The position numbers and the translations under genes were made by a program. 30,567 nucleotides of DNA, taken from assembly GCF_000485595.1 (NCBI RefSeq), contig NW_014577257.1:193716-224282 (forward strand), in the 5' to 3' direction. The stretch comes from Priapulus caudatus (lineage: Eukaryota; Priapulida; Priapulimorpha; Priapulimorphida; Priapulidae). Below the pieces are notes generated by a model that saw nothing but the letters and a program-made list of their open reading frames with translations, made no database searches and was not told the origin of the DNA. This document shows positions 1-9,908 of the stretch, piece by piece (positions within the stretch are counted from its first letter, which is position 1; each line of letters starts with the position of its first letter).

Positions 1-2085
1 TCATCTCTCTATAGTCTTCAGGTCAACCTTCGTACACCACAAACGCGAGATACCCCCTAACCAATTTTAAACTGCATATTCAATTAACAAAATATCAAAC
101 TCTTCTTTGCGATCAGCACTCATTCATTTACTGTCGTCCACCTCCAAATCTACTCCCTCAAAACCAACCTCCCAATGCACGTCAAATCCCTCTCTAACAA
201 TCGTCCCAAATCCATCACAAAAAAAACCCCCCGTACTCAGAATTCAAACTCTCCTACCTCCCGCGATCTCAGCTAACCCGCTCACCTCGTCCTATCTCAC
301 CACGCCAGCGGGACTAAATCTCACCTATCTACCATGACAAATATCGGTTTCCCCTGTCGCTCCCTACTTCCATCTTATCCCTTCAAATCCTTAAATGATG
401 CCCTCCTCTACTACACTATATACACAAACCATACTTATCATATGAACACCCATTCCAATTAGCCACACTCACTCCCTTCTCATTTTTAAATCCTCCATAA
501 CATCTTCTTGCAAAATAACGATTCGCCCCCCTCACCGAGATATCCTTCGCGCCCATATCTGCAAATCCGCCACACCTCCCCACCGTGTCTAGGCCGAATC
601 CACACTTCTACACGTTACTACCGCGTCCAAAAACCAATACCTCTTATCCATAATTCAATACTCAACTTGCTGGGGAGAAGAAGAGGGGAACCGAGGAAGT
701 GGCTGGAAACACCCCCTCACACCGCTCCCGCAGCGCCCGTAATCGTGCATCGAGAGAAAAGCACGCGTTTGTATCAGCGAGGAACAGGGCAGGCAAGGCA
801 GGCCGTCCCTCCCGCGTTAATCTCCAACTCAACACAGCAACTCCAAAAGTGTCCTTTTTTGTTGACGGGGTTTCTAAAACCCATGCCCTACACCCCTCAA
901 CGGCGCATTCTCTTTACCATAAACCAAACCCCATGTCTTCCAATACCACACATTAACTCACCTTTTACAACTAGGCTCCTGCCCATCTCACGCAACACCT
1001 CACAACCTGTTCTCTGCCATGCATATATCCCTCAACACCCCCCCACTCAACCATATTTAAATGCATATTCTCAAAATCCTTTGTTTTACTAAATCTCAAA
1101 ACACAAAAAACACTTCAACCACAATCTTCTGTGACACACTATTGCGCATGCGCTAACACACCTAAACTACCAGATCCTGTCATGTATCCTAACTCCCACC
1201 TGGTTCTACTACTCCTCACCAATCTCAAATCCCCTCAAACCTCTCCCCATCTCGCCGCACCCTTTGCGACACCTCTTTTACATTTGCAATTATTCCCTTC
1301 CTGCTATTTCCCTCAGAATCTGACATCCCTCCTTACAACTCACACTTCCAACATATGATCACATCTTCAAAAACCCAATAAACTATGCTAAGGATACCAC
1401 TCCCAACTCTTCTCCATCTCTTAAATTCATAAGCTCCTATTCGTGCACAAACTACCGAAAACCTTCGTCCTCCACGACGACTATCTCTCTTAACAACCCC
1501 ACCACGTCTTAACTCCACCACACGCACACCATCCACCCCCTCATCGACGCCGCTACCCTCCCTCGCACGAAGTCTCTCAACCCCCGCACCTCCATCCCCC
1601 TCCCTCATCTCTTCATCCATAACGCCCTCAAAACCTCCTCCCATCCCCTCACGAAGCACCGCCTTAAATTTCGCCCCCTAGCAATCCGTCACCACATCCG
1701 TCCACCAATCAATAGCAGTATCCGCGTATTATGTGAGCCTCTCCGCCATTATTGAGCTCTAACATTACTATCTAATCCTCCACTACCATCGTGTCTTCGA
1801 ACACCCACATCCCAGCTCACACCCGTGCGCCTCCTCCATAACCAACTAAAGCACTATCCCCCACGATCGTACACTTCAGCTGCTCGCAGTGCTCCCCACG
1901 ACAAACTCACTCCCACACCATCTCAAATTATATCACTTCTATGCCTAACCACCTCCGTCCCATTCCTCAACCGCCCCCCTCCTCGAGCGGCTCGAACATC
2001 GGCCCATCTCTCAACCACCCACTCACACCGTTTTAAAATCCACCATCATACATTTGGTGCCCATCTCAAATCCCTTACAATTCGC
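1..2085. repeat. Degenerate G-poor satellite-like region (left copy)
   Basis: The + strand is very poor in G over most of this stretch and rich in C, A and T. Recognisable but decayed units of the neighbouring 22-bp satellite occur, for example around 279-303 (CTCACCTCGTCCTATCTCACC) and 1218-1258. I infer an old, mutated flank of the array. A patch at about 668-860 has ordinary base composition and interrupts the skew. The open frames here have no recognisable domain, and their Ser/Pro/Thr/Leu-rich content follows from the base bias, so I do not call genes. The whole stretch recurs without visible difference from 20199. Confidence 0.6.
668..860. other. Normal-composition island inside the G-poor region
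   Basis: About 190 bp, beginning near GGGGAGAAGAAGAGGGGAAC and including GGAACAGGGCAGGCAAGGCAG, has plenty of G and purines while both flanks are nearly free of G. No terminal inverted repeat or target-site duplication is obvious. It may be a small insertion or a remnant of pre-satellite DNA. The same island is at 20866-21058 in the right copy. Confidence 0.45.
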
Positions 2086-4539
2086 GTACCTCGTCCACTC
2101 TCACTCCTCAACCTCCTCCCATCTCAACCCCTCACCTCCTCCCATCTCATCCACTCCGAAACCTCCTCCCATCTTATCCTTCCACCTCCTCCCAAATTCT
2201 CACCCCAGCACTCCTCCATCTCGCCCCCTCAACCTCCTCCTAATCTGCACCAACTCAACGACTCCCTCCCATCTCTCCCGTGCACATCCTCCCATCTCAA
2301 TGGCCCCCTCACCTCCTCCCATTCTCACATCCATCACCACCTCCACATCTGCATCCCTTCAACCTCCTTCCCATCTCACCGCCCCTCACCTCCTCCCATC
2401 TCACCGCCAAACCTCCTCCCATCTCATTCCTTACCTCCTCCGCATCTCACCCCCTCACTCTCCTCCCATCTCACCAAACCTCCTCCATTCTTCAATCTCT
2501 TTACTCCCTCAGCATCTCATACCCCATCACTTTCTCACCATTCTCCACTCCCTCACACCTCCCATTCTCATCCCTTCACCTCTCCCATCTCACCCACTCA
2601 CCTTCCTCCCATCGTCATCCTCACCTCCTCTCGCATCTCACTCCCTCACCTCCTCCCATTCTCAGCCCAAACCTCCTCCGCATTCTGCATTCCCCTCACC
2701 TCCTCCATCTCACCCCCTCACCTCTCCCCATCTCTGCCCCTCATCTCCTCCTATGTCACCCCATCACCTCCTCCCATCTCTCCCAGATACCTCCTCCCAT
2801 CTCACCCGCTCACCTCGCTCCCATCAATCGCCCTCCTCCATCCCTCGGCATCTCTAACCCTTCATTCTCCTCGCCATTTCATCCTTCACGCTCCTCTCCA
2901 ATTCCATCCCCTTCAGCCTCCTCTAATCATCTATTCCGACCATTACATCCTCCTCGAATCCTCAACCACCCTCACCTCTCTCGACCATCTGCATCTCCCT
3001 CAACCTCCTCGCCATGCTCATCCCCTCAGCTTCATTCCATCTCACCCCTATCACTCCTCCATCTCATCCCTTCAGCGCTCTTCACATCTCATCCCCCACA
3101 TCCATCCGCATCTCACCCCCTCGACTGCACTCCCACTCCCCCCTCACCTCCCTCCCATCTCATCCCGCTCGAACCTCTTCCCATCTCATTCCGCGTCAGA
3201 CCCCTCACTCTGCATCCCTTTCACCCCTCCCATCTTCATCCGCCTCACATCGCCTCCCAATCTCAATTCCCCTCACCACTCCATCTCATCCCCTCACCTC
3301 TCTTCCATCTCAACTCTCCTTCACCCTCCCATCTCATCCCCTCACAGTCCTCCTCATCTCACTCGCCATCACTCCTCCCAATCTCACCCCATCACCTGCC
3401 TCCCATCTCTACCCCCTCACCGTCCTCTCCATCTCATCATCCCTCAACCTCCTCGCCATCCTCCCCCATCAAACCGCCTCTGAGTAGGCCAATCTCACGC
3501 CCTCTACCGTCCATCACCATCTCGCCCCTCATCTCACTCCCATCTCACACCCCCTCACGCACTCCTCCCATCTCATCCCTTCACCTCCTCCCATTCTCAC
3601 CCCTCACCTCCTCGCTATCTCATCCCCCTTCACGCTCCTCCCATCTCACTCACCTCCCTCCATCCCCATCTCACCGCCTCAAGCTCCTCCCATCCTCACC
3701 ACCTCACCTCCTCCGCGATCTCACCCCTCACCTCCTCCCATCTCAACCCCTCACCTCCTCCTATTGCATTCCCCTCCAACCTCTCCATCTCACCCCATCC
3801 ACCTTCTCGCTATCTCATCGCCCTCACCTCCTCCCATGCTCATCCCTTCCACCTCCTCCCATCTCACCCCTTCAACCCCTCCCATCTCATCCCTTCCACT
3901 CCTCGCCATTTATTCGCCCCTCACCTCCTCCCATCATCACGCCCTCACCGCAGTCCTCCCATCTCACCTCGCTCACCTCCTTCCGCAATCTCACGCTCCT
4001 GCACGCTCCTCCCATCTCACACTCCCTTCACCTCTACCTCCCATCTCACCGCCTCCACCTCCTCCATCTCATCCTTCACACTCCTCCCAGTCATCCCTTC
4101 ACCTCCTCCTATTCACCGCTCACTTCCTCCCATCTCCATCCCTTCACTCCTCCTTCTCACCCCTCACCACCTCCCTCTCACCCCTCACCTCCTCATCTCA
4201 CCCTCACCTCCTCCCATCTCACCTCCTCACCTCCTCACCTCCTCCGCTCTCATCCCTTCACTCCTCCCATCTGACCACCCTTGCACCTCCTCCATCTCAT
4301 CCCTTACCATCCTCCCATTCCCATCCCTTCACCGTCCTCCCCATTCATCCCTTCACCTCCTCCATACTCACCCCTCACCTCCTCCCATCTTAGCGCTCAT
4401 CCCTTCACCTCCTCCCATCTCATCCCCTCACCTCCTCTACCATCTCATACCCCCGTCACCTCCTGCCCATCTCATCCCCTTCACCTCCTCCCATCTCGCA
4501 CCCTGCACCTCTCGCTATCTCACCCCCTCCACCTCCTCT
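2085..4539. repeat. 22-bp pyrimidine-rich satellite array (left copy)
   Basis: Dense tandem repeats of a unit of about 22 bp with core CACCTCCTCCCATCTCA followed by a short C/T run. Units differ by single-base substitutions and many one-base insertions or losses, including stray G residues (CTGCC, CGCTCC). The - strand is almost pure purine with GGAGGAGG-type runs, so G-quadruplex or triplex structure is possible. Long open frames cross the array in several + strand frames at once and encode Ser/Pro/His/Leu strings; they are by-products of stop-poor CT-rich sequence and not proteins. The array ends abruptly at about 4539. Confidence 0.9.
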
Positions 4540-4860
4540 CCGGTACCGGTGGTGTAAGCGTTACGCTGCCGCGGGCCAACAGCCGGCGGCCGGTGCGGGC
4601 GGAGGCAGACGAACACAAACAAACAGCGCGCGTTGCTCGCGCTTGTTTAAGTGCCGGAAGCGCGTGGCTAATTCACCATTCACCTCGAGCTGCAACCATT
4701 AAATGATGCGTTAACCGCGGCAGCGGCGGCAGATAAAAAGCGATCGCTGCTGCTTTTGGGAATTCGCGCCACCTGCCGGCCGTGACTAGCAACTACCGCT
4801 AACCGGCGGCAAAAAGTCCGAGAAATGCGTTCCAGGCGTCGATGAAAGAGAAGCGGACAG
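4540..4860. other. CpG-rich single-copy patch next to the satellite
   Basis: From CGGTACCGGTGG onward the base composition switches at once to GC-rich, CpG-dense DNA (CCGGCGGCCGGTGCGGGCGG at about 4582-4601; GCGCGCGTTGCTCGCGC). It has no long convincing open frame and no recognised RNA gene. A CpG-island-like promoter or enhancer is possible but nothing shows transcription. It is repeated without visible difference at 24738-25058. Confidence 0.45.
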
Positions 4861-5008
4861 AGAGGAGAGAGAGACAGAGATATTGAAGGGCGGAGGGATG
4901 AAGAGAGACAAATAAACAAGAGCTACAATCGAGAGAGAGAGAGAGAGACGCGAAGAGAGAGAAAGAGAACGAAAGAATAGATAATGATCGATACGATCGA
5001 TCGATCGA

Positions 5009-5043
<35 letters not shown>

Positions 5044-5084
5044 CATAGATACGATAGATAGATAGATAGATAGATAATTAGATA

Positions 5085-5116
<32 letters not shown>

Positions 5117-5327
5117 TATAGATAGATAGATAGGGATATGATAGAGTAGATAGATAGAAGATAGCATAGATAGCATAGATAGATAGATAGATAGATAGAT
5201 AGCATAGATTTTAGATAGATAGATGAGATAGATCAGATAGATAGATAGTAGTAGATAGATAGATAGAATAGCATAGATTAGATAGTGACTAGGTAGAGAG
5301 AGAGAGAGAGACGAGACGAGAGAGAAA

Positions 5328-5361
<34 letters not shown>

Positions 5362-5400
5362 CGAGAAAAGAGAAAACGAAAGGTATCGAGATAATGGGGC
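4861..5400. repeat. GA and GATA microsatellites (left copy)
   Basis: Purine tracts (GAGAGA) at about 4860-4970 lead into GATAGATA repeats at about 4995-5285 with interruptions (GATCGATC, AGCATAGATAG), then another (GA)n tract at 5295-5365. The corresponding right-copy tract at 25193-25475 has a different pattern of interruptions, and the first difference between the two copies (position 5134) falls inside this repeat. The Leu/Ser/Tyr/Ile strings in the - strand frames are translations of the repeat. Confidence 0.92.
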
Positions 5401-6000
5401 GGAATGGGAGAAAGAGAAATGTCTGTGAACGCATATATATATATACATGTTTACTATATATACAGAGAGAAGAGAATAAAAACGCGTGACACATTTTTGC
5501 ATGCTGATGCGTTTTCGATCAGAATTTTCACAAAACCGTGACGTAAGGTATTTATGAGCGATTGCCAGGCGAGAGTACGGTCGGAGTGAACTGTAGTTAT
5601 AACTTGCGCAAACTTTATTGAGGCTTACCGATACGGTTTTTTACGCGCGCCTGGCTATTCGCCCGCAAGAACAAGTTAACCATTTGATAGCCAGCCAATC
5701 ATTCGTACGTTTGTACAAGTAGCACTGCGAATGAAAGGATGAAGAAAAAGAAACGAAACTAAGACGGGAAAGAAAATTAGAGAGCTGGTGAGCCAGTATA
5801 AAGTAGGGCAGAGAGACAGACGAGTGACGAGGGAGAGGAGAGAGAGAGAGAAGAGAGAGCAGACGCGAGAGAGGCGTGCAAGCTAGCGCTGCGAATATAA
5901 AAAGAGATACACATAAAAAGATCATTTGGGAGGATAGGATAGAGAGAAAGAGGCATGTGCGTGAGTGGTGCTACGCAGGAGGGAAAGAAGGAGCCGGAGA
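5401..6000. other. Single-copy DNA without identified gene (left copy)
   Basis: Mixed-composition sequence with short GA-rich runs (about 5835-5870). No open frame with recognisable domains, no splice-bounded candidate and no RNA gene was seen. It has a diverged counterpart at about 25565-26120, differing mainly by one- and two-base indels. Confidence 0.4.
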
Positions 6001-6021
6001 GAAGAGAGATGACAGAGATAG

Positions 6022-6067
<46 letters not shown>

Positions 6068-6115
6068 CAGATACACCAAAAGAGAGAGAGAGAGCGTGTG
6101 TGTAGGGGGCGATTG
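6000..6115. repeat. (GA)n microsatellite (left copy)
   Basis: A nearly perfect GA dinucleotide run at about 6023-6062, flanked by interrupted GA units to about 6095. The counterpart at about 26150-26245 has a different length. No coding meaning: the Arg/Glu and Leu/Ser frames are repeat translations. Confidence 0.9.
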
Positions 6116-6627
6116 CAAGGGTGGAAAGAGACGCAGTATAGCGGATCTTGACGAGCCACGCGCGCGTGCATGTACGCGTAGCACGCGCCTCGGTTTCTCC
6201 GCGCATGCAGACACATCAGCAGCAGCGGCCGCAGGTGTACGCACGCCCGACCTGCAAAGTTCACGGCAATCGTCTCCAGCCTACGCCACAAACAAAAACA
6301 GCCTCCGCCGGAGATCACGGCAGAGGTTTTTTTTGCGCGCAAATCTTTTTTCTCTTCTGCCACTAGCAGACGCGCGGAGGCAGGACGGTGCTGCTCCGCA
6401 TGCACAGAGGTGCCATCAATTCCCGTCCTCGCCCTCCCGCCGCACCATCATATATTGTATTTACAGTACAACTATTATATAGGGCGTATAATTATTAGCG
6501 TATATAGCGGTGGTGCATTATGGTACGGTCATAAACGTCTATGTCTGCGAGCGAAATTTGACAAACACAATTTCCTGTTTATGTAAGCGCCATGCCGCTT
6601 TCGCTACAAATTGTGTCTGTGTGTTAT
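6116..6627. other. Single-copy DNA, mixed to GC-rich, no gene found (left copy)
   Basis: The first half is CpG-containing (GAGCCACGCGCGCGTGCATG; CAGCAGCAGCGGCCGCAGG), followed by short poly-T and AT-rich DNA. Overlapping short frames on both strands have no recognised motif and are broken by indels in the right copy (about 26250-26811), so coding is not supported. The indel differences may be sequencing error, so this is not strong evidence either way. Confidence 0.35.
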
Positions 6628-6945
6628 GCCGCCATGCGGCGACGTTGGTTCCCATGCGTTGGTCGCCTAATCACAAGCACAGCGACGACACAGCGTCGCG
6701 TGGTTGACAAGTAACACACAGCGTTTGCTACGTAGTAACGTCGGCTGGTCCCTCAGCAACGCAATCATTGGTTGCCTAGCGACGCATGGCGTTGATTGCT
6801 TAGCGCCGTTGGTTGGTTCCGCAGCGACGCACAACATTGGTTGCTTAGCGACACATCGCATTGATTGCTTGGTGTCGTCGGTTGGTCGCCTGGCAACGCG
6901 CTGCGTTAGTTGCATAGCAACGTGTGACGTTCATTACCTAGTGAT
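6628..6945. repeat. ~23-bp minisatellite made of X-box-like palindromes (left copy)
   Basis: Thirteen-base motifs resembling the RFX X-box (two inverted GTTGC/GCAAC half sites) recur about every 21-24 bp. Clear examples are GTCCCTCAGCAAC (6748-6760), GTTGCCTAGCGAC (6771-6783), GTTCCGCAGCGAC (6816-6828), GTTGCTTAGCGAC (6840-6852), GTCGCCTGGCAAC (6885-6897) and GTTGCATAGCAAC (6909-6921). Weaker units are at 6648, 6662, 6703, 6727, 6794, 6863 and 6933. The connecting sequence is also similar between units (GCA..TTGGTTG). Function is unknown; RFX binding is inferred from the motif only. Confidence 0.8.
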
Positions 6946-7029
6946 AGTTTCTAGCGGGACAAGCAGATGCTGACTTACTCGATGCTGCATGGCTGCTCGC
7001 GCTACTTTTATTCCGAGACACTGCCCCTT

Positions 7030-7515
7030 CTTTGCTTTCTTCTGTCTTACTAAATTCACACCCCATAATTCCTCACTATTTCTCCCCTTCCCGCCCCCTT
7101 TTCAAAACCCCTTTCCTTTCCCCCTCTCTATCTCTCCTTCGTCCTCGCCCTCTCCATTTCCCTCTCCCCTCTCTTTATCTTCCTCTATGGCTTTTTTTTC
7201 TCAATATTATAATTATTTCTCAATTATCTATCTCATGCTCTTTCCCCCTCTCAATCTCTCTTCATGTTGTGCCCTTTCCATCTCAGTCTCTGTTGTGCCC
7301 CTTCTGTTTACTTTCTTCTCTATTGTATTCTTTTTCTTTTCTTTTTTCATTCTCTTTCTCTTTCTTTCTTATTGTCTATCCTTTTCACTTTCTATTCGTA
7401 TTTCGTCCTCTCTCTCTTTCCCTTTCACGGACTTTCTCGCGCTCTCTTGCTCTCTCTCTCTCTCTCTCTTCCTTTCTCCCTCTGTCTCTATTTCTTTCTT
7501 TCTCTGGCTGGCTCT
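7030..7515. repeat. Polypyrimidine CT-rich tract (left copy)
   Basis: Almost uninterrupted C/T sequence with TTTCTC, TCTCTC and CCTTTC runs. The Phe/Leu/Ser-rich open frames crossing it in all three + frames are compositional artefacts, not membrane proteins. A diverged copy is at about 27235-27745. Confidence 0.88.
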
Positions 7516-7581
7516 CATTCTGTTTCATGCATGCATACATCTGTATCTATCGTGCTTGCGCGTGCAGGGTTGCGTTATTCA

Positions 7582-7702
7582 AATGTAATATATAAAATAT
7601 ATAATACTTTGGCTAGTAATGGTTATGTTGTAACCATGGCTTATAGAATTATAATGTAATATATAAAATATATAATCCATTGGCTAGTAAGAGTTGTGTT
7701 GT
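7582..7702. repeat. 71-bp tandem duplication, AT-rich
   Basis: The segment starting AATGTAATATATAAAATATA at 7582 is repeated from 7653 with an offset of 71 bp; similarity continues through TTGGCTAGTAA and GTTGT to about 7702. The first unit contains a perfect 7-bp inverted repeat, ATGGTTA/TAACCAT, at 7619-7637. The duplication begins one or two bases after the point where the left and right copies stop being alike (7580). Confidence 0.8.
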
Positions 7703-7850
7703 CCGCCCTTGATCGTCAAGGGAGCGAGGATCTGAGAGTGGGTTTTGTGGTGGCAAACGCGGCGTTACACCCTTGATGGGTGGGTGAAGTTGGAGGGATC
7801 TGGGAGCATGCCCCCCGTTCCTCTAAGAAATGTTTTAACAAAAATAATAA
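7703..7850. other. Possible dispersed-element fragment with inverted repeats
   Basis: Contains CCCTTGA-TCG-TCAAGGG (7706-7722), a related CCCTTGATGGGTGGG, then GGGAGCATGCCCCCC followed by a purine/T-rich AAATGTTTTAACAAAAA tail. GC-rich palindromic runs of this kind next to an AT-rich tail are, from memory, common in dispersed repeats of marine invertebrates. I cannot assign a family. Confidence 0.3.
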
Positions 7851-7961
7851 TGGCGTCCATAGCATGGTGTGTTTGAAATACTCATGCACTATTTCTAAAA
7901 TTTATAAATAATTAATTAATTAAAAAGTATAAACATGAACGTATCTATACAATGTATTAGT

Positions 7962-8045
7962 GTGTGTGTGAGCGTGTGTGTGCGTGCGTGCATGCGTGCG
8001 TGCGTGCGTGCGTGTGCGTGTGCGTGCGTGCGTGCGTGTGTGCAC
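7962..8045. repeat. (GT/GC)n microsatellite
   Basis: Alternating GTGTGTGT and GCGTGCGTGC units, a purine-pyrimidine alternation that favours Z-DNA. The His/Thr/Arg and Cys/Val frames are repeat translations. Confidence 0.9.
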
Positions 8046-8167
8046 GCATATGGTGGGTGCGTGCTTATAGTATGATGTATAGCATAAACTTGTATGCAAA
8101 GTCAAGAGAGAAAAATGAATGTTTTACATCATGGTTTATGGTATAAGTTGGAAATATTTAGTTGCTA

Positions 8168-8500
8168 GACAGAGACACAGTAAGATGGAAGAATGGATAG
8201 GCAGATGAATAGATGTACATATAGGTGGACAGGCAGATGTACAAACAAAGAGACAGACAGATGGACGGACGGCCAGCTAGACAGACAGGCAGACAGATAC
8301 ACAGACAGACAGACACAGACGGAGAGACAGACAGACCGACAGACAGGCAGGCAGACCGACCGACAGGCAGGCAGGCAGGCAGACAGACAGACAGACAGTC
8401 AGACACATAGACAGACAGACAGACAGACAGGCAGACAGACAGGCAGACAGGCAGACAGACAGGCAGGCAGGCAGGGAGATATACAGACAGGCACGAAGGC
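8168..8500. repeat. CAGA/CAGG tetranucleotide repeat
   Basis: About 330 bp of imperfect (ACAG)n and (GCAG)n units (ACAGACAGACAGGCAGGCAG), with a few ATAC/ACAC variants. Asp/Arg/Gln/Thr frames on + and Cys/Leu/Ser frames on - are translations of the repeat. Confidence 0.92.
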
Positions 8501-9313
8501 AGAAAGGTAGCGCAAACGGGGGTAAGCGAGGAGGTGGGGTAGCGGCATACCCCGTCCTCCCCACTCGAGTTATAGCGCCCCGAAAAAAATAAACCTGTCG
8601 GTGGTGTCTACAAGAGAAATGCTATGATAATAACGTTATCGTTCGGACATTGATGGCAACACGCAGTAATGCAGCATGGTAGCCTGCAGGTATACGTGGC
8701 CGCACATGCTGAATCAATCCACCATCATCTAAAGCTTACCGGAAAAAGCGTCGTCATGAAATAATGCCAGGAAAACATTAATTTGCCAGCAAATTTGCGA
8801 GGACGGAAGCGTCTGTGACGTTGTAACGCACGCACGGGGATTTTTATGGCCCGACATAAATGTGTTAAACTTTATAACGGTGCTCAAAGTCAACTGCCCA
8901 TAAAGGAAAGCGTAAAAGTGTTAAATTGCGAGTGGAAAGACGTGATCATGTGTGCAAGTGTTTGCAAGATGTTGCTCTTGCGACGAGGATGCGTGCTTTA
9001 TTGCGAGGGGTATATGGTTTGGTTAACTCTTTGCTACCATCTGCGGAAGCTTCGCGGTTTATGCACCTGATATTTTATCGTGCATGGCAGCATCCTCCCA
9101 GCCTCCAGTGCAGTACAGCGAGAGTTGAGGCCTGAAATCGCGCCCAAGATGCATTAAATTTCGCTCCTAAACATAAATGCTTTACCAGGCAGTAAACGAA
9201 CATGTGGAATTGTGTTTCCATGGTCGATTATTTAGAGAAACTGAAAAGGGCACCCCGTCAATATTTTATTAAGTTTGTTTGCTTGTTGAAAAATTGCTTT
9301 ATTATTTCTGCAG
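8501..9313 (+). other. Probable intron of the SLC25A21-like gene
   Basis: Single-copy DNA upstream of the penultimate coding exon. I looked for the preceding carrier exon (expected to encode a PFDVAKSR-type motif and end in EEG) and did not find it here or further left in the window, so it probably lies upstream of the window or is masked by the repeats. Short frames at 8846-9135 show no carrier signature. The 3' end, TTTATTATTTCTGCAG (9298-9313), is a good splice acceptor. Confidence 0.45.
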
Positions 9314-9366
9314 AGCCATCGCACTGTTTAAAGGCTGGGTGCCAAAGATCATGAGATTAGGACCAG
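9314..9366 (+). CDS. SLC25A21: SLC25A21-like mitochondrial 2-oxodicarboxylate carrier, penultimate exon
   Basis: A 53-bp exon between a strong acceptor (TTCTGCAG, ending 9313) and a strong donor (GTATGT at 9367). It starts with the third base of a codon and ends with the first base of the next. The frame reads AIALFKGWVPKIMRLGPG, in the style of the third repeat of mitochondrial carriers: an LFKG matrix-loop motif and then the start of transmembrane helix 6. The string PKIMRLGPGG is, to my memory, characteristic of the oxodicarboxylate carrier (human SLC25A21, yeast ODC1/2) and separates it from the citrate, dicarboxylate and uncoupling-protein subfamilies. The family exchanges 2-oxoadipate and 2-oxoglutarate across the inner mitochondrial membrane in lysine and tryptophan catabolism. 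Upstream exons were not found in the window. The gene symbol is assigned by family resemblance. Confidence 0.85.
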
Positions 9367-9722
9367 GTATGTTTGATATTTACTCCCACTAACCAAACTG
9401 GATTTGTGTAAAACCGCCTTTGCAGTCAGCGAGTTAAAGTAGATTTTTTTATGTTAAACGTAGCAATGTTTACGATATTGATGTATCAAATTTTTACTTG
9501 TTTTTTTGCGAAATGAACAGCACGCTGTTTACTGCACAAACTGAAAGGGGTAAAACATCTTGAATAGCAGTTTCTTTGTCAGCGGTACGAATTAATTGCA
9601 GTAAAGTTAAATAATTATGTGAAAGTAAAGTTTTATTAGAATTAAAAACGTGACTTTAGGGTCATCGACAATAGCCGTGTTATGAACAAGTGTTATCATT
9701 ATTAATGTCCTCGTGTTTACAG
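9367..9722 (+). other. SLC25A21: Last intron of the SLC25A21-like gene
   Basis: A 356-bp phase-1 intron from GTATGT to CGTGTTTACAG. Sequence is AT-rich single-copy DNA with no other feature seen. Joining the two exons restores a glycine codon (G|GT). Confidence 0.82.
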
Positions 9723-9784
9723 GTGGAGCTATCATGCTGATGGTGTACGAACAAGTGTACGAGTTCCTGAAGGAGAAATTCTGA
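9723..9784 (+). CDS. SLC25A21: SLC25A21-like mitochondrial 2-oxodicarboxylate carrier, terminal exon
   Basis: The final coding exon follows a TTTACAG acceptor and reads GGAIMLMVYEQVYEFLKEKF and then TGA (9782-9784), continuing directly from PKIMRLGP in the previous exon. It supplies most of helix 6 and a short charged C-terminal tail, as in other SLC25A21 proteins, whose C-terminus is likewise a VYE motif followed by an aromatic/charged tail. Length and stop position fit a complete C-terminus with no sign of frameshift. Together with the preceding exon this gives about 38 residues of a protein normally near 300, so over 85% of the gene is outside the window or unrecognised. No repeat interrupts the exon, and the base quality of this region appears good, unlike 25332-27812. 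Confidence 0.87.
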
Positions 9785-9894
9785 GTGTCATATACAAATG
9801 CATTCGGAATCAGCAGCAGAACAATTAGACCTGTTCCAATCCATCGTCCCGTTATCAGCCGAGACGAAGCGACTCAGGACAAATGCACAATCTC

Positions 9895-9908
9895 GTTTCC
9901 ATGGCAAC
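9895..9908. promoter_or_regulatory. Near-canonical RFX X-box motif
   Basis: GTTTCCATGGCAAC differs at one base from the classic palindromic X-box GTTGCCATGGCAAC. It lies in the presumed 3' UTR, not in a promoter, so binding is only a motif-level suggestion. Confidence 0.45.

Noticed and set aside
4786-5502. Tyr/Leu/Ile/Ser 'membrane-like' frames on the - strand
   Set aside because: Direct translations of GATA and GA repeats; the same applies at 12088-12345 and 25121-25618.
6628-6945. CRISPR-like array (repeats of about 23 bp)
   Set aside because: Units are contiguous and degenerate, with no unique spacers, in a eukaryotic context; it is a minisatellite.
6989-7659. Phe/Leu/Ser-rich frames suggesting a multi-pass membrane protein
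   Set aside because: Polypyrimidine DNA gives Phe, Leu and Ser in every frame, and indels in the right copy shift the frame freely with no sign of conservation.
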